Origin: Brenneria alni
GTDB taxonomy: Bacteria; Pseudomonadota; Gammaproteobacteria; Enterobacterales; Enterobacteriaceae
Assembly (NCBI RefSeq): GCF_003666245.1
Contig: NZ_MJLZ01000011.1
Span: 23,154 to 87,153, forward strand
DNA: 64,000 nucleotides
Reading direction: 5' to 3'
Each line of letters starts with the position of its first letter. Positions within the stretch are counted from its first letter, which is position 1. Below are positions 57,917 to 64,000 of the stretch, piece after piece. A program made the position numbers and the translations under genes. The notes beneath the pieces are model-generated. The model saw only the letters and a list, made by a program, of their open reading frames with translations, was not told the origin of the DNA and made no database searches.

Positions 57917-59971
57917 ATGGAACTTAAATCAACATCTTTAGGTAAACATTTAGCGCAGCACCCGTACAACCGGGTGCGGCTGCTTAATGCGGGCGTCGAG
58001 GTGAGTGGCGATAAGCATGAATATATTATCCCTTTCAACCAGCTTCTTAATATTCATTGTAAAAGAGGGTTGGTATGGGGAGAACTGGAGTTTGAATTAC
58101 CCGCTGACAAAGTTGTTCGTTTACATGGAACTGAATGGCAGGAAACTCAGGCGTTTTACCGTTGTTTGCTTAAATCCTGGCAATCGTGGAGCGAGGAAAT
58201 GAGTCTGGTGAGCGCTGACGTTTTACAAAAACAGGTAGACGAAATCCGTGATTTGCAACAACAGGACAACTGGTTTGGTCGTAAGGCCCTCGTGCAATTG
58301 CAGGAGGATATTGGCAGTACGCTGGCATCACTTCCGTTACCCGTTGCCCGTCTTGGTGAATTTGATATTTGCCGGGAAAACTATCAACTTTGCCAACAGT
58401 GGCTTGACCGTGGAGCCAGACAACGCACGGAATGTAATCAGGGATGGATGGAGCGTATGCTGGTGGCCCAACAAACATTTTTTCAGTCGGTAGAAACGAC
58501 GGCGTTGAATGTTGCCCAGTGTAAAGCGGTGATGAATGGCGAAGATGCCGTATTGGTACTGGCAGGGGCTGGCAGTGGCAAAACGTCCGTATTGGTGGCC
58601 AGAGCCGCCTGGTTAATACAGCGTGGGGAGGCTTTTCCCGAACAAATTCTTTTGCTGGCATTTGGGCGAAAAGCAGCGGAAGAAATGAATGAGCGTATTC
58701 ATGAGCGACTGCGCACGGACGATATTCAAGCGAAAACGTTTCATGCATTGGCTTTGCACATCATTGAGCAGTCCAGCCGTAAAGTTCCCATGATTAGCCA
58801 GTTGGAAAGCGATGGCAAAAAGCGTCGTGAATTACTGATACAACATTGGCAGCAACAATGCGCAGAGAAAAAAACACAGGCTAAAGGCTGGCGGCAATGG
58901 TTGACAGACGAACTGGGTTGGTCGCTTCCTGACGGTGATTTCTGGCATGATCAGGCATTAACTGAACGTTTGGCCGGGCGGTTGGAACGTTGGATTGGTC
59001 TGATGCGTATGCATGGCGGCAGCCAGACTGAGATGATTGAACAGGCCCCGGAAGATCGCCGTCCGTTATTTCAGCAGCGAGTCCGGCTGATGGCGCCTTT
59101 ATTAAAAGCCTGGAAGAAAGCCCTGAAAGATGAAAATGCCGTAGATTTCTCCGGTCTGATCCATCAAGCGGTCAACCTGTTGGATAATGGGCGTTTTATC
59201 AGTCCATGGAAACATATTTTAGTGGATGAGTTTCAGGATATCTCGCCTCAGCGTGCGCGCCTATTGTCCGCATTACGCAGACAAAACAGCAAAACATGCC
59301 TATTTGCAGTAGGGGATGACTGGCAGGCCATTTATCGCTTCAGCGGGGCTGAGTTGTCACTGACCACAGCATTTGAACAAAACTTTGGTGTTAGTGAACA
59401 GTGCTCGCTGGATACGACTTATCGGTTTAATGAACGCATAGGTAACATTGCCAACCAGTTTATTCAGCAGAACCCTTATCAGCTAAAAAAACCACTTAAT
59501 AGCCTGAGTAAAGGGGATAAAAAAGCAGTGATCATTCTTCCTCAGGAACAACTAGAACCTTTGCTGGATAAATTAAGTAGTTTCGTTAAGCCAGAAGAGC
59601 GGGTTTTACTCCTGTCCCGTTATCATCATTTACGTCCCCAGGTGTTACAGAAAGCGTCAACAAAATGGCCGAATTTGCCTATCAACTTTATGACGGTTCA
59701 TGCCAGTAAAGGTCAGCAGGCAGAATATGTGATTATCATCGGTATGCACGACGGCAAAGATGGTTTCCCTGCACCAGCGCGTGAATCCATTCTTGAGCAG
59801 GTACTTTTGCCTGAACCAGAAGATTTCCCTGATGCGGAAGAGCGTCGTTTGTTGTATGTCGCATTGACTCGGGCGAAGCACCGGGTTTGGTTATTGCAGG
59901 ACAGTAAAAATCCGTCAGTATTTATCGAACAACTTCACAAACTGGGTGTGCCATTGCAGCGCAAGCCCTGA
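57917..59971 (+). CDS. helD: DNA helicase IV (HelD)
   Basis: 684 aa UvrD/Rep-superfamily 1A helicase. Motifs: Q-like LNVAQCKAVMN, Walker A LAGAGSGKTSV, motif II LVDEFQDIS, GDDWQAIYRF (III), TVHASKGQQAEYV (V) and LLYVALTRAKHRVW (VI). An N-terminal domain of about 190 residues is typical. ATG 57917 (MELKSTSLGKHLAQHPYNR) is preferred to ATG 57902, as it aligns with E. coli. Involved in recombination and repair. Confidence 0.96.
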   Translation: MELKSTSLGKHLAQHPYNRVRLLNAGVEVSGDKHEYIIPFNQLLNIHCKRGLVWGELEFELPADKVVRLHGTEWQETQAFYRCLLKSWQSWSEEMSLVSADVLQKQVDEIRDLQQQDNWFGRKALVQLQEDIGSTLASLPLPVARLGEFDICRENYQLCQQWLDRGARQRTECNQGWMERMLVAQQTFFQSVETTALNVAQCKAVMNGEDAVLVLAGAGSGKTSVLVARAAWLIQRGEAFPEQILLLAFGRKAAEEMNERIHERLRTDDIQAKTFHALALHIIEQSSRKVPMISQLESDGKKRRELLIQHWQQQCAEKKTQAKGWRQWLTDELGWSLPDGDFWHDQALTERLAGRLERWIGLMRMHGGSQTEMIEQAPEDRRPLFQQRVRLMAPLLKAWKKALKDENAVDFSGLIHQAVNLLDNGRFISPWKHILVDEFQDISPQRARLLSALRRQNSKTCLFAVGDDWQAIYRFSGAELSLTTAFEQNFGVSEQCSLDTTYRFNERIGNIANQFIQQNPYQLKKPLNSLSKGDKKAVIILPQEQLEPLLDKLSSFVKPEERVLLLSRYHHLRPQVLQKASTKWPNLPINFMTVHASKGQQAEYVIIIGMHDGKDGFPAPARESILEQVLLPEPEDFPDAEERRLLYVALTRAKHRVWLLQDSKNPSVFIEQLHKLGVPLQRKP

Positions 59972-59980
59972 TGAACGTCG

Positions 59981-60009
59981 CAAAAAGGCCGACGATAGTT
60001 CATCGGCCT
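59981..60009 (-). terminator. Terminator of mgsA (between helD and mgsA)
   Basis: Minus strand: AGGCCGA (60009-60003), loop, TCGGCCT (59992-59986), then TTTT. Serves mgsA and perhaps helD from the other side. Confidence 0.7.
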
Positions 60010-60030
60010 GCTCTGCGAAGCAGTGGCTTG

Positions 60031-60489
60031 CTACTTTAAACGTTCCTGCAAATAGCGCTGATAATCAGGAATGATTATTTGGACGGGTTGTTTAAACAGA
60101 TCTGAGTTGATTAAAAAATCAGCCGTGGAACGGTTTGTTGCCACTGGAATGTTCCAGACGGTGGCCAGTCGCAGCAGTGCTTTAACATCCGGATCGTGCG
60201 GCACGGCGTTGAGCGGGTCCCAAAAGAAAATCATCAAATCAATTTTCCCTTCAGAGATTAATGCGCCAACCTGTTGGTCGCCACCCATTGGCCCACTCAA
60301 CATACTCTTGACAGGAAGGCCGGTATTTAGCTGAATCAAGTTACCTGTCGTGCCTGTGGCATAAAGTTTATGTTCACCAAGCGTCGCTTTATTGGTACTG
60401 ACCCAATCCAACAGTGATTGCTTACAGTGATCGTGCGCGACCAAAGCGATATGTTTATGTGCGGCAATGGTGCGGGTGGTGAACTCCAT
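60031..60489 (-). CDS. mgsA: Methylglyoxal synthase
   Basis: 152 aa. MgsA turns dihydroxyacetone phosphate into methylglyoxal and phosphate, a bypass of lower glycolysis under phosphate limitation. Active-site residues D71 and D91, H98 and D101 lie in [11 protein letters not shown] and [18 protein letters not shown]. Start ATG 60489 ([20 protein letters not shown]) aligns with E. coli; an in-frame codon at 60504 is rejected. Confidence 0.96.
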   Translation of the reverse strand: MEFTTRTIAAHKHIALVAHDHCKQSLLDWVSTNKATLGEHKLYATGTTGNLIQLNTGLPVKSMLSGPMGGDQQVGALISEGKIDLMIFFWDPLNAVPHDPDVKALLRLATVWNIPVATNRSTADFLINSDLFKQPVQIIIPDYQRYLQERLK

Positions 60490-60716
60490 GGTTACGTCCT
60501 TCAATCAGTAGAGTGAAGCTATCGGTGTGGTAAAAATAGATTACGGAAACCGTGTTTCAGTGCAAAGTAATAAAAAGAAAAAATGCGAACAGCCGCTAAA
60601 AATCCGCTGTGAATGTGCATAAAACCAACATTCTGATGGCTCAGGGGTATTTGGGTGGCATCTCTTTTTGAGAAATGTGCGATACACTGTAAAGAATAAT
60701 GTAAAAGAGGCAGAGC

Positions 60717-61133
60717 ATGATGAAAGACAGCGATATTGAATCGGTACTTAAAACAGTAAAAACTATTGCGCTTGTAGGGGCCAGCGAAAAAACTACCCGG
60801 CCAAGTTACGGCGTAATGGCTTATCTGCTCGAGCAAGGCTATGAAGTGATACCAGTAAGCCCAAAACTTGCGGATCAGACTTTACAGGGACAAAAAGTCT
60901 ATGCCAGTTTGGACAAGATTCCACAACACATTGATATGGTTGATGTATTCCGTCAGCCGGAAGCGGCTTATGATATTGCCAGAGAGGCGATAGCCATAGG
61001 GGCCAAAGTATTATGGTTACAGATCGGTGTAATAAATGAGCAGGCAGCTATTCTGGCAAGAGATGCAGGATTGCATGTGATCATGGACCGCTGCCCTAAA
61101 ATTGAAATTCCCCGTCTGGGTTTAGAAAAATAA
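60717..61133 (+). CDS. yccU: YccU, CoA-binding protein
   Basis: 138 aa CoA-binding domain protein (Rossmann fold as in succinyl-CoA synthetase alpha). Motifs TIALVGASEKTTRPSYGVM, VIPVSPK and VLWLQIGVINEQA match E. coli YccU (137 aa). Two ATG codons are adjacent (60717 and 60720); the second aligns with E. coli. Function unknown. Divergent from mgsA. Confidence 0.92.
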   Translation: MMKDSDIESVLKTVKTIALVGASEKTTRPSYGVMAYLLEQGYEVIPVSPKLADQTLQGQKVYASLDKIPQHIDMVDVFRQPEAAYDIAREAIAIGAKVLWLQIGVINEQAAILARDAGLHVIMDRCPKIEIPRLGLEK

Positions 61134-61177
61134 GTATACGACCTCATTTACCGGATCGACCGATCATGCAACATAAA

Positions 61178-61486
61178 TCAGTGGCGAAGCCGTGGAGCAC
61201 GGCGTTGGATGACCATAGCCAATTCATCTAATGAGGGATGATCATTCAGGTATGGTTCTTCTTTAATCAGCTGCGCTTCTGCCAGATACGTATGAATTGG
61301 CTGTCCTGCTTCGTCCTCCATTACGACATGATACCAAGGGGCTGTCCGTAGGGTTTCGTGAGCATTTAATTCCTCCCACGCGGGGGCTTCTAATGAATAT
61401 TCGGGGTCGATATCGATAACGACGCCTGGATATCCCAGAAGCTTATGACGAATCTGTTGCCCGATGCCAAATTTACAGATGATCAT
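61178..61486 (-). CDS. hspQ: Heat shock protein HspQ
   Basis: 102 aa (E. coli 105). [43 protein letters not shown] and HTYLAEAQL are typical of HspQ, an hemimethylated-DNA-binding (YccV-like) domain protein that in E. coli stimulates Lon and is degraded by it. A well-formed sigma-32 promoter lies upstream. AGGAGG precedes the ATG by 5 nt. Confidence 0.95.
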   Translation of the reverse strand: MIICKFGIGQQIRHKLLGYPGVVIDIDPEYSLEAPAWEELNAHETLRTAPWYHVVMEDEAGQPIHTYLAEAQLIKEEPYLNDHPSLDELAMVIQRRAPRLRH

Positions 61487-61514
61487 ATAACCTCCTGAAA
61501 TCTAGAATACTCTC

Positions 61515-61544
61515 TAAGTGGGGGCTTCTGGTTTTTTTTTCAAG
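61515..61544 (-). promoter_or_regulatory. Sigma-32 (heat-shock) promoter of hspQ
   Basis: Minus strand: -35 CTTGAAA (61544-61538), 14-nt spacer, -10 CCCCACTTA (61523-61515), against the consensus CTTGAAA-N11-16-CCCCATNTA. It lies about 30 bp before the hspQ ATG. Confidence 0.85.
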
Positions 61545-61679
61545 TAAATGCACAGTACGTAAGCTTATTTTTTGCACAATGTTGATCAGTTGAATACTAT
61601 AAAAATAGTATGGTGCCATTTTTCAGAAGATACTATTGAGTCAGCGACTGAGCCAAATGATTAATAGAGGAGAAGGAGG

Positions 61680-61958
61680 ATGCCGACAGTATCTATCGCT
61701 GCCTATGTTTATGGCTTGGTTCAGGGCGTCGGTTTTCGCTACAGCACACAGTATCGGGCTATGCAGTTAGGTCTTGGCGGCTATGCACGCAACCGTGACG
61801 ATGGCAGTGTAGAAGTTATCGCCTGTGGCGAACGTCAGGCAGTTGAACAACTGGTCGAATGGTTGAAGCAAGGCGGCCCACGCAGTGCCAGAGTGGAAAA
61901 AGTCTTCACGGAGCCACATGGCAAGGCGGATTATGAGAGTTTTAAAATTCGCTATTAA
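61680..61958 (+). CDS. yccX: Acylphosphatase
   Basis: 92 aa, acylphosphatase fold. Catalytic R20 in GLVQGVGFR and N38 in [13 protein letters not shown] are in place. It hydrolyses carboxyl-phosphate bonds such as carbamoyl phosphate. GGAGAAGGAGG lies before the ATG. Tail-to-tail with tusE, 3 bp apart. Confidence 0.95.
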   Translation: MPTVSIAAYVYGLVQGVGFRYSTQYRAMQLGLGGYARNRDDGSVEVIACGERQAVEQLVEWLKQGGPRSARVEKVFTEPHGKADYESFKIRY

Positions 61959-61961
61959 ATT

Positions 61962-62291
61962 TTATATGCACTTGACTGGCTTAGGCAGGCCCGCAATTTT
62001 GGTTGCTTGTTTTGCTGGCCCTTTTGGGAACAGGCGATACAGGTAGCGACTATTGCCTTTTTCTTCACCATATTTTTGCGCCATTGCTTTTACCAACATA
62101 CGAATGGCCGGCGAAGTATTAAACTTCAGATAGAATGTTCGAACAAACCGGACAACCTCCCAGTGGGCATCAGTAAGCTGAATACCTTCTTGTTCAGCTA
62201 ATATCGATGCCAACGCTTCATTCCAGTCAGCACTGTGCATCAGGTATCCCTGCGCATCCATTTCAATGCTCCGGCCTTCAAACTCCAACAT
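61962..62291 (-). CDS. tusE: Sulfurtransferase TusE
   Basis: 109 aa DsrC-family protein. The active cysteine is the penultimate residue, C108 in KPVKCI. TusE takes persulfide from TusBCD and hands it to MnmA for 2-thiouridine synthesis at tRNA position 34. [31 protein letters not shown] is the family core. Confidence 0.95.
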   Translation of the reverse strand: MLEFEGRSIEMDAQGYLMHSADWNEALASILAEQEGIQLTDAHWEVVRFVRTFYLKFNTSPAIRMLVKAMAQKYGEEKGNSRYLYRLFPKGPAKQATKIAGLPKPVKCI

Positions 62292-62366
62292 ACTTCCTCG
62301 TGTGTAATATGACTTACCGCCAGTTTAACAAAATTTCTTTTGCTAAGAATGTCTGGTGTTGCCTAC

Positions 62367-62393
62367 TAAAAGAAAACTCCACCCAAAGTGGAG
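62367..62393 (-). terminator. Terminator of yccA
   Basis: Minus strand: CTCCAC (62393-62388), 5-nt loop, GTGGAG (62382-62377), then TTTTCTTTT. Confidence 0.85.
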
Positions 62394-62420
62394 CTTTCTC
62401 CGCGTGATATATAGCGTTAA

Positions 62421-63080
62421 TCAATCGTTACGCATAATACCCAGGATGCTTAACAGACTGACGAAAATGTTATATATCGCTACATAGAGGCTGACTGTAG
62501 CCCGAATGTAGTTGGTTTCACCGCCGTGGATGATGTTACTGGTTTCCCAGAGAATCGCACCGGCAGAGAACAGAATAAACATCGCGCTGATAGCCAGATG
62601 CAGTGCCGGAATTTGCAGGAACAGGTTAGCAATTACGGCAACCACCAGTACGACAAACCCTGTCATCATCATACCGGACAGGAAAGACATGTCCTTACGG
62701 GTTGTTAATACATAGGCTGAACAGCAAAAGAAAACCAATGCCGTACCACCTAGCGCAAGCATAATAATGTCGCCCGCACCGGAAGATATCAGTGTACTTA
62801 ATAGCGGGCCCAGCGTGTACCCCATGAACCCCGTGAGTGCAAAGGCAGCCAGAATGCCTGCTGGACTATTTGCCAGTTTGTGGGTCAGAAACATCAAGCC
62901 ATAAAAACCGACCAGCATGAGCAGTAAGCCAGGAGCTGGCAGGTTTAGTACCGTGCTGGCGGTGGCTGTGACGGCAGAAAAGCCTAATGTCAGCGATAGC
63001 AGGAAATAGGTATTACGCAGCACTTTGTGGGTGCTAAGTAATGAGCTTTCGCGGCTTGGTGAAACAACAATACGATCCAT
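62421..63080 (-). CDS. yccA: YccA, Bax inhibitor-1 family membrane protein, FtsH modulator
   Basis: 219 aa, seven hydrophobic segments, same length as E. coli YccA. The start ATG 63080 ([19 protein letters not shown]) is preferred over an upstream in-frame codon at 63122. In E. coli YccA is a substrate and inhibitor of the membrane protease FtsH; its first residues are the degradation tag. Second BI-1 family protein in the window beside YbhL. Confidence 0.95.
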   Translation of the reverse strand: MDRIVVSPSRESSLLSTHKVLRNTYFLLSLTLGFSAVTATASTVLNLPAPGLLLMLVGFYGLMFLTHKLANSPAGILAAFALTGFMGYTLGPLLSTLISSGAGDIIMLALGGTALVFFCCSAYVLTTRKDMSFLSGMMMTGFVVLVVAVIANLFLQIPALHLAISAMFILFSAGAILWETSNIIHGGETNYIRATVSLYVAIYNIFVSLLSILGIMRND

Positions 63081-63305
63081 ATCAGCGACTCTCTCTTTAA
63101 GGGGGCCATTGTCCAGCACCAAAGGGTAAATAGTTACTGAGCGTTATTAAAGGTGTTTTACCCTTCTTTACGCTGTAAATCGCTATATTTATGAGCATTA
63201 TGATGATTTTGCATCCATTTAAATCACGGAAGATTATTTTTCAGGCAATTGAACACGATGGTGCTTTACAACACTCAGCTCTCTGTTTATAGTGCGCGTC
63301 ATTGC

Positions 63306-63393
63306 GGAGGAGTGGCCGAGTGGTTGAAGGCACCGGTCTTGAAAACCGGCGACGCGCAAGCGTTCTAGAGTTCGAATCTCTACTCCTCCGCCA
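63306..63393 (+). tRNA. serT: tRNA-Ser (anticodon UGA)
   Basis: GGAGGAGTGGCCGAGTGGTT to CTCCTCCGCCA, 88 nt with encoded CCA. Long variable arm, anticodon TGA in CTTGAAAA, T-arm AGTTCGAATCT. Its place after yccA is as in E. coli serT. Confidence 0.97.
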
Positions 63394-63401
63394 ACAAATT
63401 C

Positions 63402-63436
63402 AACGGGTTAGCTTAGGCTAGCCCGTTTTCGTTTTG
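63402..63436 (+). terminator. Terminator of serT
   Basis: AACGGGTTAGC pairs with GCTAGCCCGTT (one G-U) across a short loop, followed by TTCGTTTT. Confidence 0.8.
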
Positions 63437-63577
63437 GGGACTTGGTATATTCGCTTGGCATATCGAAGGAGTCATGTGAGCAGTTTGCCTAAAGCGTCTG
63501 TCATTCTTTAGAAGATAGTATTTTACATGGCTAGTTGATAAGTGGCGTTCGTTTACTGGATAGCGTAAAAATATTGT

Positions 63578-63754
63578 TTATGCTTTATCTTTACGAGGCA
63601 CTTTGGGAAGAAAAAAGTGACCGCACTTCGGGCAAATAAGGGTGGTATTTTTGCGTATTTTGCTGCGTTGTTGCAGGGTAACAAAAGAACATTCCGGACA
63701 TGTAACGTTAACGGATGTGCTGCTGAACATCTTTAGGGCATCTAAGATAGACAT
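63578..63754 (-). CDS. Small zinc-ribbon protein (YnfU-like)
   Basis: 58 aa. Two CxxC pairs, VTCPECSF and LICPKCGHFF, about 20 residues apart, make a zinc ribbon; a basic C-terminus (PKVPRKDKA) follows. It resembles the small YnfU-type zinc-binding proteins of enterobacteria, but I am not sure of the orthology. ATG 63754 (MSILDALKMF) is chosen; a GTG at 63763 is possible. Not part of an operon as far as visible. Confidence 0.7.
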   Translation of the reverse strand: MSILDALKMFSSTSVNVTCPECSFVTLQQRSKIRKNTTLICPKCGHFFLPKVPRKDKA

Positions 63755-63766
63755 ACCTTTCACCAA

Positions 63767-64000
63767 GTCGATGTATGGAATAATATTCTATCACTTAATG
63801 TATTAATATGATAAAGTTTTGTCATTGCCTCTGAAATGCAGTGTGTTTAAACCAATCAATGTTATTAATGCAGGATGTTAATTTTGTTTTAGCCCATTTT
63901 TTGGTTTTTTATAATGATAAATATCTGCGTAAATAGGTTTGAGTAAGTGATCGGCAGATAGGGCGAGTCTCGGCTAAATAAACATAAGATACTTATATTG
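63767..64000. other. Right-edge stretch without recognised gene
   Basis: 234 bp, A+T-rich, presumably the promoter of the zinc-ribbon gene and the flank of a gene beyond the window. Nothing else was recognised. Confidence 0.4.

Noticed and set aside
1..64000. CRISPR array, rRNA operon, complete prophage or defence island
   Set aside because: No regularly spaced repeats, rRNA sequence or phage/defence gene cluster was found; the only mobile remnants are at 41.75-44.1 kb and the MITE at 22.6 kb.

Overview
The window is a stretch of chromosome from a gamma-proteobacterium of the order Enterobacterales. Almost every gene has a close, recognisable Escherichia coli counterpart (bioA/bioBFCD, uvrB, moaABCDE, ybhL, ybhRSFG, rhlE, dusC, pbpG, bglX, idi, dinG-ybiB, glnHPQ, dps, rhtA, ompX, yejM-yejL-yejK, fabA-lonH-matP-ompA-sulA-sxy-yccS-yccF-helD-mgsA-yccU-hspQ-acyP-tusE-yccA-serT). 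Several features point away from E. coli itself and towards the Pectobacteriaceae or a near relative: a class IV adenylate cyclase (CyaB), a two-polypeptide flavin fumarate-reductase-like system, a stand-alone M3 peptidase behind ybiB, an RpiB-like pseudogene and a 140-bp palindromic MITE-type repeat. The genus is inferred, not proven.

Layout. 1-5.5 kb: start of yohJ (runs off the left edge), then the biotin locus with bioA divergent from bioBFCD over a BirA-type operator. 6-12.4 kb: uvrB with a LexA box, ybhK, and the molybdopterin operon moaABCDE behind a conserved Moco riboswitch. 12.4-20 kb: ybhL, the ABC exporter ybhGFSR (its usual regulator gene cecR is missing) and rhlE. 20-25 kb: a YegP-like protein, dusC, cyaB, a MITE, and a periplasmic FAD protein with a small FMN-binding partner. 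25-36.5 kb: pbpG, bglX, idi, the tiny yohO, an AraC regulator with a LysE-type exporter, dinG-ybiB and an M3 peptidase. 36.5-41.7 kb: glnQ-glnP-glnH, dps, rhtA, ompX.

41.75-44.1 kb is the only clearly mobile and decayed segment: the 3' end of a MATE transporter gene fused to the first 14 codons of relE, an intact orphan relB antitoxin, an IS3-family transposase fragment that truncates a P4-type integrase, repeated putative integrase arm sites, and tRNA-Pro(GGG). It looks like the scar of an island that once sat beside proL. 44-48.3 kb: yejM, yejL, yejK, tRNA-Ser(GGA) and a broken RpiB-family isomerase gene.

48.5-64 kb is a conserved housekeeping block: yebE, fabA with FabR/FadR-type sites, lonH, matP, ompA, sulA with a strong LexA box, sxy, yccS, yccF, helD, mgsA, yccU, hspQ with a clear sigma-32 promoter, acyP, tusE, yccA, tRNA-Ser(UGA) and a small zinc-ribbon protein. 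SOS control (uvrB, sulA, probably dinG-ybiB), membrane lipid control (fabA) and heat-shock control (hspQ) can be read from the DNA. I saw no CRISPR array, no rRNA and no intact prophage. Nothing convinces me of a wholly new system; the most promising items are the split flavin reductase and the relBE/integrase scar.
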